From assembly GCA_964429995.1 (NCBI GenBank), contig CAYSDY010000003.1, positions 57,472-121,471 of the forward strand: 64,000 nt of DNA. The letters run 5' to 3'. Below the pieces are notes generated by a model that ran no database searches, was not told the origin of the DNA, and was given only the letters and a program-made list of their open reading frames with translations. This document shows, one piece after another, positions 9,220 through 18,508 of this stretch (its first letter is position 1; every line of letters starts with the position of its first letter). The position numbers were made by a program, and so were the translations under genes. The stretch is from UBA583 sp964429995 (GTDB taxonomy: Archaea > Nanobdellota > Nanobdellia > Woesearchaeales > UBA583).

Positions 9220-9225
9220 ATAAGA

Positions 9226-10545
9226 ATGACATTAAATATTTTAAATAAACCAGAACATGTTAATTATAATGGAGTTGAATACCTTCTTATAGTTATTGAT
9301 TCATCAAACATATCAAGAATATTCTTACAGATATTATATTATAAGGAAAATGGATATTCTAATTTTGCTTTTTTGTATTCATATAAAAATATAAATCTGC
9401 CTGTTACAAGAATAATAGAAAAATTAAAAATAGATTATTTGTATAAACTGATAAAAGAATATGATATGAATTTTGCGTTTATTAACTTTCCAATGTGTGT
9501 TTTTGAAAAAGATATTTTAAAACCAGCAATTAAGTCTAAATATGAAAATAAAATGATTCTTTTTAATGATAGTAATTATTTGGCATTATTGAATGATTCT
9601 TGTGGAAAAATGATGCCTGTAGTTTGTAAGGATTGTAAATTTAATGGCGAGTGTAACGGTGTTGAAAATGGATATGCTGAAAGTTTTGGAATAAAAGAAT
9701 TTACACCTATTCAATCTAATGATTATTTTTATATGAAAAATGTAGATAAAATTAGTGCATTTAAAAATCCTTTGTTAAAAAAATTGGCAACAAAAGCACT
9801 TGATGATTTAAGAAATGAAGATCATTACATGCGAAAAAGAATGGTTTTTGTTGATTCGTTTCCAAATATGTTAACTGAAAGTTCAAAGGAAAGATTCGTA
9901 TATTATATTTATAACCGAAAAGAAGATTTTTTTAAAACTATGGATTTTATTTTAAATTTTTTTGATAAAGCATTTATTGAAGATTTGAAACCTTTTATTG
10001 TTAATTCTAATCAGATTGTTATAAGTTGCTCTATTATGGGAGATGATGTATTACGAAAAACATTGTATTTTTCAATGGATAATTTTGATCTAAAAAGTAT
10101 TGAATATATATCTAAAAAGTTTAATGTACCTTTAGATTTTACAAATAATCCAGCAGGGATTGGAATTGATTTTAAAAATGATACTATATCTTCTATTAAG
10201 ATATATTATAATCGTGAAAAAGTAACTATAAATGAACTTAAACAGTTTGTATGTGATGTTATTTTGCCTGATAAAAAGTATTTTTTAAAATTTTTGAATT
10301 CTTTGACAAAACCGTTAAATTGTGTTTGGATTGATTATAAATATAAAAATGATAAACTTATTTCAAAAAGAATAGATATTTCAATGCAATATAATATATA
10401 CAGATTAAAACAACTCTACACATTATTTAATATTCCTATTAATTATTTTGATGATAAAGATATATATACATTAAGTTTTGAAGTTCCTGTAAGTACTGAT
10501 GATGTTGAAAAAGAAAAAATAAATTTCTACTATGCACTTAATTAG
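9226..10545 (+). CDS. Radical-SAM-related protein lacking the SAM-binding core
   Basis: Residues 85-162 read INFPMC...CKDC(x5)C-NGVENGYAESFGIKEFTPI (C91, C134, C137, C143). This matches the cysteine cluster that follows the barrel in many archaeal radical-SAM enzymes. The N-terminal CxxxCxxC iron-sulfur motif that defines the family is absent, and the N-terminus holds only what looks like the last barrel segments. Residues about 200-439 hold two similar halves (GIGIDFKNDTISSIKIYY and VWIDYKYKNDKLISKRID), suggesting an internally duplicated beta-rich domain; function unknown. It starts 6 nt after the Cys-repeat gene and is probably in the same operon. Assignment is by pattern only. Confidence 0.5.
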   Translation: MTLNILNKPEHVNYNGVEYLLIVIDSSNISRIFLQILYYKENGYSNFAFLYSYKNINLPVTRIIEKLKIDYLYKLIKEYDMNFAFINFPMCVFEKDILKPAIKSKYENKMILFNDSNYLALLNDSCGKMMPVVCKDCKFNGECNGVENGYAESFGIKEFTPIQSNDYFYMKNVDKISAFKNPLLKKLATKALDDLRNEDHYMRKRMVFVDSFPNMLTESSKERFVYYIYNRKEDFFKTMDFILNFFDKAFIEDLKPFIVNSNQIVISCSIMGDDVLRKTLYFSMDNFDLKSIEYISKKFNVPLDFTNNPAGIGIDFKNDTISSIKIYYNREKVTINELKQFVCDVILPDKKYFLKFLNSLTKPLNCVWIDYKYKNDKLISKRIDISMQYNIYRLKQLYTLFNIPINYFDDKDIYTLSFEVPVSTDDVEKEKINFYYALN

Positions 10546-10556
10546 AACTTTGTTTA

Positions 10557-12689
10557 TCATCCACCCCATAATATTTTTAGGATATCGTTGCCGTATTTCA
10601 TTATTTTGGTTGTCCCAAGACCGTTAATACTTGATAATTGTGAGATATCTAAAGGTCTTTTTATAACAAGTTCATCTATTGTTTTATTGGGTATTACCAT
10701 GTATAAAGGTATATCTAATTCTCTTGATTTAGAATTTCTCCAGTCTTTTAACATGTTTTTTAGTATTTTAGGATTTGATACATCAAGCATGCTATTTTTA
10801 CTTGAATCAAAATGTGATCTGTGATTTTCTATGTGTTTTATTATGTTTAATGAATCATTTGTTATAAAATTTGAAAAATTGCCAGTATATGTCATAACAA
10901 GCTTGTTTTTTGCTCGTGACAATGCAACATAAAAAAGTCTTAATTCTTCTGCTTGTTTGTCATAATCATCAGATGATTTTATTAATGAAAAAATAAAATT
11001 GTCAGCAACTTTGTTTGGAAAATTAAGACTGTTTGCTCCTGCTAAATAAACTTCTTCTGCTTCCATTCCTTTTATTGAATGAACCGTTGCAAGCACTACT
11101 TCATCATCTTTAGGTTCTTTATCAAAATCGTTGTTATCATCATTTTTTATAATGTATTTTATAGAAGCACTATCAAAGAATTCTGCTATATTTTCCAGTA
11201 TCTTATTGGTTCTTGCAAGTACAAATATATCTTTTTTTTTTGTGATTGAACTTTTTATAGATTGAGTTATGAATTCTTTTTCGGACAATTCAGTTATGTG
11301 CTTAACTAAAAACACATTTGAATTTTCTTCAAGACTTCTTGATGATTCAAGATCTACAAGTCCTAATGGCTTTATTATTTTGTTGAAAAAAGTTACGATG
11401 TTTTTATCGGAACGATAATTGGTTTTTAATGATATAACCTCAACATTTTCAAATTCTTTTGGAAAATTTAATATGTAATTTATATCTGAACCTCTCCATC
11501 CGTAGATTGATTGTCTTGGATCTCCTACAACAAAAAGTGATTTAGGATTAATATGCTTTAAAAGATCTACCTGAACCTTATTTACATCCTGATATTCATC
11601 AACTAATATATAATCGTATTTTGGAATAGTTTTTGGATGTTGTTTAAATAATCTTAGAGTTTCTATTATCTGGTCTGAAAAATCTCTTAAATTGAGTTTT
11701 TTGAGTATTTGATCTGCACTATTTACTATATCATACATGATTTTTGCGATTTTCCTGTTAGATGGATTTTGTTCGTTTAGATAAAATTCAGATATCTTAA
11801 TATCAAAATTTTTATAAAAATCTAATATGGAAAATATGTCACGCACAAAAAGAAAGAATAATTCATCAGATGTTTTATTTCTTAATTGTTTTTTTGTAAA
11901 ATAATCTTCTTTTATTAATTCAAAATGTATGTTTTGCTTTTTGACTATGTGCTTTACTATTTTTATCTTATCTGAAAAGGTTGCAACTTTATGATTTCCA
12001 TCATATAACAGTTCACCATGTCTTTTTATGATTTTTTCACAAAAGGAGTTAAAAGTTTCAACTCTAACATTAGTAATACCTAATCTTTTTAATCGTTCTT
12101 TCATTTCAATACAGGCTTTTCTTGTAAAAGTTACTGCAAGAATTTTGCTTTCATCAGCATTTCGAAATTTTTTAAGAAATTCTATTCTTTTTGTAAGAAC
12201 TGTTGTTTTTCCAGTTCCTGCTCCTGCAATACATAAAATGTGATCATTAGATGAGATTATTGCTTTTTTTTGCTCTTGATTAAATTTTTTTAAGAAAAAA
12301 TCAAAATGACTAAATGTTTCTATGTCATCATCAGTTATAACAGTATCTGCAAATAATTCTTTTGAAAAATTAAGATGAAAATGATTTTCAATTTTAAATG
12401 CTTTTTTGTATATCTCTTCTATTCCAAGACTGGTTCTTCTTACAACCTCAAAACCTCCTGAAATTATCATTTTTTCAAGATAATTGTGCTTTATTAGAAT
12501 ATCAATTACATTTATTAAATCCTTTTTTTCAAACATGTAAAGACAACCATATGAAGTAAGTTCGTTTAAATGGTTACGTTCAATTGTTGGATTGACATCA
12601 CCTTTTAAAAAATCTATAAGAGTCTTTTTTCCAAGATTAAATTTTAAATCATCAAATGATTTTAAAATTGGAATATGAATTTGTTCCAT
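10557..12689 (-). CDS. UvrD/Rep-family SF1 helicase with RQC-like and HRDC-like ends
   Basis: A 3'-5' SF1A DNA helicase. Residues about 15-100 look like an RQC-type winged helix (DFLKGDVNPTIERNHLNELTSYGCL), unusual in UvrD proteins. The helicase core follows: Walker A GAGTGKTT (about 156-163), DEYQD Walker B, GDPRQSIYGWRGSD, NYRS, TVHSIKGMEAEEVYLAG and LFYVALSRAKNKL. The last 80 residues (LPLYMV-like, then ISQLSSINGLGTTKIMKYG) form an HRDC-like domain. The arrangement resembles RecQ accessory domains placed around a UvrD motor, suggesting a role in recombination or fork repair. ATG 12689 is used rather than the TTG just before it. Confidence 0.88.
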   Translation of the reverse strand: MEQIHIPILKSFDDLKFNLGKKTLIDFLKGDVNPTIERNHLNELTSYGCLYMFEKKDLINVIDILIKHNYLEKMIISGGFEVVRRTSLGIEEIYKKAFKIENHFHLNFSKELFADTVITDDDIETFSHFDFFLKKFNQEQKKAIISSNDHILCIAGAGTGKTTVLTKRIEFLKKFRNADESKILAVTFTRKACIEMKERLKRLGITNVRVETFNSFCEKIIKRHGELLYDGNHKVATFSDKIKIVKHIVKKQNIHFELIKEDYFTKKQLRNKTSDELFFLFVRDIFSILDFYKNFDIKISEFYLNEQNPSNRKIAKIMYDIVNSADQILKKLNLRDFSDQIIETLRLFKQHPKTIPKYDYILVDEYQDVNKVQVDLLKHINPKSLFVVGDPRQSIYGWRGSDINYILNFPKEFENVEVISLKTNYRSDKNIVTFFNKIIKPLGLVDLESSRSLEENSNVFLVKHITELSEKEFITQSIKSSITKKKDIFVLARTNKILENIAEFFDSASIKYIIKNDDNNDFDKEPKDDEVVLATVHSIKGMEAEEVYLAGANSLNFPNKVADNFIFSLIKSSDDYDKQAEELRLFYVALSRAKNKLVMTYTGNFSNFITNDSLNIIKHIENHRSHFDSSKNSMLDVSNPKILKNMLKDWRNSKSRELDIPLYMVIPNKTIDELVIKRPLDISQLSSINGLGTTKIMKYGNDILKILWGG

Positions 12690-12782
12690 CAATAATAAAT
12701 GATTACAGAAAAGGCTTTATAAAAATTATCACTATTAATAGTAGAAAAAAGGTTTTTGTTTGTGTGTTAATAATATGAAAAT

Positions 12783-14306
12783 TTATATGTATAATAAAAA
12801 ACCTATAAAACCTGCAATAAGTGTATAGAAAAATAATATTTTTGCATTGTATTTTATTATTGTTGATTCGTAATTGTTAAGTCCTACAAGAGAACATGCA
12901 GCAATTACATTGTGTATTGCAACCATATTTCCTGCACCACCGCCTACTGTTTGCAATGCCAATATAAGATGTTCTGGATATATACTCATTTGAGATATAC
13001 TACTTTGTAATGGACCAAATATAAGATTTGAAACAGTTGCACTACCTGCAACAAAAGCACCAAATGCACCTATCATAGGAGCAAAAAATATGTAAAAAAC
13101 GCCAGTTCTTGAAAATATTTCACCTATAAGATGAGGAATGCCTAGAATCTGTAAAGAATTCATATGAGAATATATTATCATCTGGACAAAGCCAAGAGTA
13201 AATAATAGAGTTACTAATGCGTTTTTACTCGAGTTAAAAGATCCTTTGGCTATAGTTAGATATTGCTTTAATGATGTTGAATATAATAATGAAAATATTA
13301 CAAATGTAAGTAAAATTAGTATTCCTGGAGAATAAAAAGAAAAACTAAAACTGATAACATCTTTGTAAAGACTCATATTTAATGCTATTTTTTTAAGAAG
13401 ACTTCCAAAACCCATAAAATTCATTCTTGATAGAGCAAGCATTAATATAAGAAGAAAATATGGCATAAAACTTAATGCAAATTCGAAAGCATATTTGTTC
13501 TTTTCACGTTTTATGTAGTTTGTAAATTGCAAATATACAATTGTTGCAATAAATCCGCATATTGATGCAAAAACAGATATCATTTCTATATTAAGAAAAA
13601 ACGATGCAAACATATAGCTTATACCATATGAAAAACCACTAAAAGTTGCAAATGGGATGTATGACTTAAAGTCTTTCATTTTTCTGTGCTCAAAATAATT
13701 ATAGATTGCAATTAGCACAAAAGGCAAACACATAGAAATAATACCATTTATTATACCTATACTTGCAGTAACTAATGAGATGTTTGCAGTTGGAACAGAG
13801 GATTGTATCCCAAACAAAACTGGAATTCCAAATGCTCCGAATGCAACACATGCTGTATCTGCAATAAGGCAAAGCACTATTGCTATAAATGGTGATATGC
13901 CCAAAAATACTAAAATTGGCACTGCAACTGCTGCAGGTGTTCCAAATCCAGCAATGCCCTCAAGAAAACTTACTAAAAAGAATCCTACAAGTACAATAAG
14001 AATGTTTTTGTCATCAGTATATGATTTCATAAAATATTTTATACTATCTAATTTTTTGTTTTCTTTTAATAGGTTAAACAACATTAGTATGGATATTATT
14101 ATTAAAAAAATTTCAAGAGCTGAAAAAAAACCTTTAAAACTTGATGCTAATAATACAGAAATATTTACCTGCCATATCAGCAATAACATTAAAAGTGTTA
14201 CAATGTATGTTGCAAACATAACTTTTGCAGGCTTGTAACCTTTAAAGACCATGAAAAATATTATTATTAAAAATGGAATAAAAGCTAATAAATTGTATAC
14301 ATTCAT
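12783..14306 (-). CDS. lctP: L-lactate permease family transporter
   Basis: A 507-aa polytopic membrane protein with about 13 helices. It carries family signatures FLEGIAGFGTPAAVAVPIL, ACVAFGAFGIPVLFGIQ, AGSATVSNLIFGPLQ and TVGGGAGNMVAIHNVIAA. LctP/GlcA permeases import lactate or glycolate by proton symport. No lactate dehydrogenase or glycolate oxidase is encoded in the window, so the real substrate is open. For a reduced archaeon it suggests import of a small organic acid, possibly from a partner cell (inference). The start lies 225 nt from the divergent ATPase gene, across a palindrome-rich region. Confidence 0.88.
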   Translation of the reverse strand: MNVYNLLAFIPFLIIIFFMVFKGYKPAKVMFATYIVTLLMLLLIWQVNISVLLASSFKGFFSALEIFLIIISILMLFNLLKENKKLDSIKYFMKSYTDDKNILIVLVGFFLVSFLEGIAGFGTPAAVAVPILVFLGISPFIAIVLCLIADTACVAFGAFGIPVLFGIQSSVPTANISLVTASIGIINGIISMCLPFVLIAIYNYFEHRKMKDFKSYIPFATFSGFSYGISYMFASFFLNIEMISVFASICGFIATIVYLQFTNYIKREKNKYAFEFALSFMPYFLLILMLALSRMNFMGFGSLLKKIALNMSLYKDVISFSFSFYSPGILILLTFVIFSLLYSTSLKQYLTIAKGSFNSSKNALVTLLFTLGFVQMIIYSHMNSLQILGIPHLIGEIFSRTGVFYIFFAPMIGAFGAFVAGSATVSNLIFGPLQSSISQMSIYPEHLILALQTVGGGAGNMVAIHNVIAACSLVGLNNYESTIIKYNAKILFFYTLIAGFIGFLLYI

Positions 14307-14410
14307 ATAGTTTACTTTATTTAAATGTATTTAAAAAAAAGCAATTACTTAAAAGTGGTTTTCATTATCTAGGTGCTTAAACTGATGAATTATAAAGAAT
14401 ATTAAGATTC

Positions 14411-14455
14411 TTAACAATTTATTTTCTTATTACGATATTTTTCTTAAATTGTTAA
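14411..14455. repeat. Inverted repeat in the lctP/ATPase divergent region
   Basis: Perfect 11-bp arms TTAACAATTTA (14411-14421) and TAAATTGTTAA (14445-14455) are separated by 23 nt. They sit midway between two divergent genes, as an operator for a dimeric regulator might. Confidence 0.45.
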
Positions 14456-14471
14456 CACATGCAATTTTAAC

Positions 14472-14498
14472 AGTGCATGAAATGACAAAAAATGCACT
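14472..14498. promoter_or_regulatory. Operator-like dyad AGTGCAT...ATGCACT abutting TATA
   Basis: Perfect 7-bp arms AGTGCAT (14472-14478) and ATGCACT (14492-14498) lie directly upstream of the TATA-like GTTTATAAATA at 14501-14511, which precedes the ATG at 14532. This position over the BRE/TATA suits a repressor or activator of the ATPase gene. Confidence 0.5.
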
Positions 14499-14531
14499 AT
14501 GTTTATAAATAAGTAAGAATATTTACTATTT

Positions 14532-15734
14532 ATGGAAAAGATTATTAGATTTAATAAACATTTTGAAGACAATTATTTTTATGAAGATGAAAAAAAAAGA
14601 GAATTTTATGAAGAACTTATCAAAAAATTAGATAATAAATTAATAGTTGGACTTTTTGGGCTTAGAAGGGTTGGTAAAACAACTAGCATGAAATATTTAA
14701 TAAACTATTTGATTAAAGATAAAAATGTTCAAAGAGAGAAAATATTGTATTTTTCTTTTGATGATATCACCTATTCTATATGGAATGTTATCGAAAAATA
14801 TGAACAATATTTAGGTAAGAAAATAGATTCATCATATTATTTATTTTTTGATGAGATACAAAAAATACCAAATTATGATACAGAGTTAAAAGAAGTTTAT
14901 GATATAATAAAACCCAAAATAATTATTTCAGGTTCAGAAAGTACAGTTATCAGAAAAAGCACTGAAAGTTTAGCTGGAAGAATTTTTGAAATGCAAATAA
15001 CACCACTTTCATTTAAAGAATATCTGATATTTAAAGGTTTAAACCATTTAATAGATAAAAATATGGATTATACTGTTTATTTTGAAGAGTATTTATATAA
15101 GCAATTTCCTGAAATTGTTAATTTTAATTTAAATGATGCAAAAGAGTATGTTGATCTGATTGTTAAAAAAATAATATATGAAGATTTAACTAAAATATTT
15201 TCAGTAAAAGAGCCAGATTTATTATTTAAGTTATTTAAGTTTGTTTCATATAAACCTGGAATTTATGTCGACTACTCTCAAATTTCAGCAGAATTTGGAG
15301 TTTCAAGAAATACTATTTCTATATATTTTGAATATTTAGAAAAATCTTTTTTAATTAAAAAAATATATAATTACTCAAACAATGCAATAACTTCTGAAAA
15401 AAAATTAAAAAGATATTATACCTATCCTGTTCTTTGTTATTTTTGTGAAAATTTGCCTGAAATTATCGAAAGTTATATATTAATGCAAAATCGCTTTAAT
15501 TTTTTTCATAAGGATTCTAGAAAGAATGAAATTGATTTTGTGTCAGATAAATCAAAAATACTAGGCGAAGTAAAATATCAAAATACCATCCGAAAAAAAG
15601 ATATAAAAAATTTAATTAATTTTAAAGAAAAATTTGGATTTGAAAAATTAATACTTGTAAAAAAATATTCATCACAAATATTCATTGAAACAAGCGAAAT
15701 AGAATACATTAATGCATGGGAAATAGAAAATTAA
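14532..15734 (+). CDS. AAA ATPase with DUF4143 C-terminal nuclease-like domain
   Basis: A 400-aa STAND/AAA_14-type ATPase. Walker A is GLRRVGKTT (about 43-51), Walker B is YYLFFDEIQKI, and the sensor region reads KIIISGSES followed by LAGRIFEMQITPLSFKEYL. It then has a winged-helix part (ISAEFGVSRNTISIYFEYLEKSFLI) and a C-terminal PD-(D/E)xK-like segment (NEIDFVSD...LGEVKYQ). These proteins are frequent in archaea and bacteria, often single-gene and possibly linked to mobile elements or toxin-like systems; the exact role is unknown. It has its own promoter with a dyad. Confidence 0.8.
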   Translation: MEKIIRFNKHFEDNYFYEDEKKREFYEELIKKLDNKLIVGLFGLRRVGKTTSMKYLINYLIKDKNVQREKILYFSFDDITYSIWNVIEKYEQYLGKKIDSSYYLFFDEIQKIPNYDTELKEVYDIIKPKIIISGSESTVIRKSTESLAGRIFEMQITPLSFKEYLIFKGLNHLIDKNMDYTVYFEEYLYKQFPEIVNFNLNDAKEYVDLIVKKIIYEDLTKIFSVKEPDLLFKLFKFVSYKPGIYVDYSQISAEFGVSRNTISIYFEYLEKSFLIKKIYNYSNNAITSEKKLKRYYTYPVLCYFCENLPEIIESYILMQNRFNFFHKDSRKNEIDFVSDKSKILGEVKYQNTIRKKDIKNLINFKEKFGFEKLILVKKYSSQIFIETSEIEYINAWEIEN

Positions 15735-15750
15735 TCATTAAAAAATAAAA

Positions 15751-16557
15751 TTAATTGTATGCTTCATAATTTTTAAGACCGTTTTTCCATATAATAATTG
15801 ATGTGATGCTAAATATGACAATGCCTATAATAAGGAAAAGCAAATAATAAAAAAGATTATCTATTATTGTTTTATCCATAAATATTACAACAAGATAACC
15901 TATTAAATATGCCTGAAAAAATGATAAGAAAATCTTTTTTTTAATATTGTCCTGCATTAAAAAAACTGGGTATTTTGTAAATGTTTCATTAACATCCCTT
16001 GCAAGAGCTGATAATAATGAACTTGAATTCTCAAATATAAAATCTAAAGATATTATAAAAAACTGCATTGAAAATAAAAAGGTAAATATAATTAAAAGAC
16101 ATAAGAAGAAGAAAAACCAATTATAAATCACTATATCAAGGAACATAAAACATGAAAATAGCAATAATAAATCTATAAATGCCATAACTATTATAGATGA
16201 ATTAAGATACGAAAATATATACTGTGTTTTTATTTCAATAGGCCTTATTAACATCATGTTAAATTCGCCATCTTTTTTAAGATTAAAAACGCTCTTATAG
16301 TATGTAGCTAAAAAAATTTCAAGCAATGTTGATATAGTGTTGTTTAATATTAATATGAATACAAAATATCTAAAACCTATATTGATATACTCACCTATCA
16401 CATTAAATAAAAGATAAAGCATTATTAAATTGCTTGTAGAATATAATATTTCTGTTAAAACTGAAAAATAAAAATTTGATTTATACTCTGTAAGTTGTTT
16501 TATTGTGATTCTTATCATTTCTATCCCAAAAGCGATCTTCTTTTTTAGGTTTGTCAT
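15751..16557 (-). CDS. ABC-2 type transporter permease (COG3694-like)
   Basis: A 268-aa integral membrane protein with six predicted helices and the ABC-2 exporter layout (YKSNFYFSVLTEILY at the first helix; FTKYPVFLMQ after the fourth). It is the third gene of a set ATPase-permease-permease (18401 to 15751, minus strand), with 3 nt between the permeases. A GGAGG ribosome-binding site precedes its ATG. This arrangement is that of the uncharacterised COG4586/4587/3694 exporter, whose substrate is unknown (drug, lipid or polysaccharide suggested for relatives). Confidence 0.8.
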   Translation of the reverse strand: MTNLKKKIAFGIEMIRITIKQLTEYKSNFYFSVLTEILYSTSNLIMLYLLFNVIGEYINIGFRYFVFILILNNTISTLLEIFLATYYKSVFNLKKDGEFNMMLIRPIEIKTQYIFSYLNSSIIVMAFIDLLLLFSCFMFLDIVIYNWFFFFLCLLIIFTFLFSMQFFIISLDFIFENSSSLLSALARDVNETFTKYPVFLMQDNIKKKIFLSFFQAYLIGYLVVIFMDKTIIDNLFYYLLFLIIGIVIFSITSIIIWKNGLKNYEAYN

Positions 16558-16560
16558 CTT

Positions 16561-17370
16561 TTATCCTCCAAGCCCATCAAGTTTTTTTATTGCATGTTTA
16601 TAAAATTTATTTAAAAGCAATCTTACAATAAAACCAAAGATTAGAAGTATCGATATGGATTTTATGAAAAAATTTAAATCACTTCCAAATAATAATATTG
16701 ATACTGCACTGTAATTCATGTAATAGAATGGTAAATATTTTAATATTGTAACAACATTATCAGGGAAAAAAGTTAATGGAACTAATCCTCCTGAAAATAC
16801 AAATATAATTTGTGTTACAAAGTAATTTATACCCCAAACAGAAGTAGTCCAAAAAGCGATAAGGGCAACCATACTCTTAATGTTAAGTATCACAAAATAT
16901 ATGGCAATAGACATTACAAGAAACATCAGTATATTTAATATGCTTATTTGTATTGATGGTAAAAAAATGTATGCAAGTATCAAAAAAAAACTAAAATTTA
17001 TGCAAAAATAGAAAAATGATATTGTTATTGATGACATTTTTATAAAGTTTAAATAATTTATAGGTTTTGTGAACCATACATTTATTTTAGAAGTCTGAAT
17101 TTCTCTTTCAACTTTTTGCACAGCATGAATACGCAATAATGGAATGCATGCAAAACTACATGCAACATAGAATATCATTTCTTCAAGCATAAATCCTCTA
17201 ATTGTTGATTCACCTACAAGTTTAAATATAAATTCCCATAAAAATTTTATCACAAAAAAACGAAGAATGGAAGCTATTATATCAAAGTAAAATGCAGATT
17301 TATACTCTATTTGTTTTTTTACATCCAACTTGAATAATTCATAAAAATTTGACAATATTTTGTTTTTCAT
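16561..17370 (-). CDS. ABC-2 type transporter permease (COG4587-like)
   Basis: A 269-aa membrane protein with six helices. The N-terminal YKSAFYFDIIASILRF segment is paralogous in pattern to the downstream permease, and SGGLVPLTFFPDNVVTILKYLPFYYM is the classical ABC-2 motif before the last helix. The two permeases presumably form a heterodimer with the ATPase encoded immediately upstream (11 nt gap). Confidence 0.82.
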   Translation of the reverse strand: MKNKILSNFYELFKLDVKKQIEYKSAFYFDIIASILRFFVIKFLWEFIFKLVGESTIRGFMLEEMIFYVACSFACIPLLRIHAVQKVEREIQTSKINVWFTKPINYLNFIKMSSITISFFYFCINFSFFLILAYIFLPSIQISILNILMFLVMSIAIYFVILNIKSMVALIAFWTTSVWGINYFVTQIIFVFSGGLVPLTFFPDNVVTILKYLPFYYMNYSAVSILLFGSDLNFFIKSISILLIFGFIVRLLLNKFYKHAIKKLDGLGG

Positions 17371-17381
17371 TTTTATTAATA

Positions 17382-18401
17382 TCAGTTGGATTTTTCATAT
17401 ATTCCCTCTACAACATCCTCAAGTCTTGGAGGTGCAATTTCAATGTCTGCAATTTCAAGTACATCAAGCAATTGTTTCAAAAACAGATTAATATCCTGAT
17501 TGCTTGCAACTTGAAGTCTTATAGTATTGTTTTGATTATCTCTAGTAACAGAATTAAATCCTAAAAGAAGATTATCAAGATTTTCTTTGTTGTATATTTT
17601 TTTGTAATTTATGTTAAGTGTTCTCCAATCAGAGTATTTTTTTTTAAAATTTAAAAGACTTCCATCATATAGAACACAACCCTTATCTATAAATATTATG
17701 TTCTTACATAAATCTTCTATATCATCCATGTCATGAGTTGTTATTATTATTGTGACATTATCTTCTTTGTTAATTGTTTTTAAGAATTTTCTTACTATTT
17801 TTTTAGCAGAAGCATCAAGTCCTATTGTTGGTTCATCAAGAAAAACTATTTCTGGTTTGTGCAAAAAGGCTGCTATTATTTCAAAACGCATTCTTTCTCC
17901 TAAGGATAATTTTCTGTATGGTACATTGATAAGATGTTCAACTTTTAAGATTTTTATAAAATAATTGAACCTTTCTTCAAATGTTTTTTTATCTATCTCA
18001 TACATTACCCTAAATAAATTGTAACTATCAATTACAGGAATATCATAAACAAGAGAACTCCTTTGACCAAAAACAACACCAATATGTTTTACATATTCTT
18101 CCCTATCCTTAACAGGTTCAAATCTGTTTAAAACTTTTATTTTGCCTGATGTTGGAGTGAGTATGCCTGTCAGCATTTTTATACTTGTTGACTTGCCTGC
18201 ACCATTTGCACCAAGATATCCTACAATATCGCCTTTTTTTATGCTAAAATTAATGTTATCAACAACTGTTTTGCTTTCCCATTCCCTATAAAAATATTTT
18301 AATTTTTTTTTAATCCATGAAAGTTTATTATCATCTTTAGGAACTTTAAATTCTTTAAATATATCCTCAACAACAATTACTTTATCACTATCAATGCACA
18401 T
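17382..18401 (-). CDS. ABC transporter ATP-binding protein (COG4586 type)
   Basis: The 339-aa nucleotide-binding subunit of the exporter formed with the two downstream permeases. Walker A is GANGAGKST (64-72), the signature is LSLGERMRFEI, Walker B is IVFLDEPTIGLDA and the H-loop is TTHDMDD. The long N-terminal leader containing SWIKKKLKYFYREWESKTVV and the phrase KHIGVVFGQRSSLVYDIPVIDS are diagnostic of the COG4586 branch. The C-terminal domain (after 230) resembles that of daunorubicin-type exporters. A TATA box lies at 18422-18433. Confidence 0.88.
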   Translation of the reverse strand: MCIDSDKVIVVEDIFKEFKVPKDDNKLSWIKKKLKYFYREWESKTVVDNINFSIKKGDIVGYLGANGAGKSTSIKMLTGILTPTSGKIKVLNRFEPVKDREEYVKHIGVVFGQRSSLVYDIPVIDSYNLFRVMYEIDKKTFEERFNYFIKILKVEHLINVPYRKLSLGERMRFEIIAAFLHKPEIVFLDEPTIGLDASAKKIVRKFLKTINKEDNVTIIITTHDMDDIEDLCKNIIFIDKGCVLYDGSLLNFKKKYSDWRTLNINYKKIYNKENLDNLLLGFNSVTRDNQNNTIRLQVASNQDINLFLKQLLDVLEIADIEIAPPRLEDVVEGIYEKSN

Positions 18402-18421
18402 ATATATATTTTATTGCATAT

Positions 18422-18433
18422 GTTTTATAAATT
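18422..18433 (-). promoter_or_regulatory. TATA box of the ABC exporter operon
   Basis: The minus strand reads AATTTATAAAAC about 20-30 nt before the ATG at 18401. Confidence 0.55.
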
Positions 18434-18472
18434 TATTTGAATAATTTTTAAGTGTATGTTTTTTTTAAAGAG

Positions 18473-18484
18473 AACTTTTATAAA
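18473..18484 (+). promoter_or_regulatory. TATA box of the ferritin-like gene
   Basis: CTTTTATAAAAA lies about 25-35 nt ahead of the ATG at 18509. Confidence 0.5.
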
Positions 18485-18508
18485 AAATTGTGAACAGGTA
18501 TTATTACA

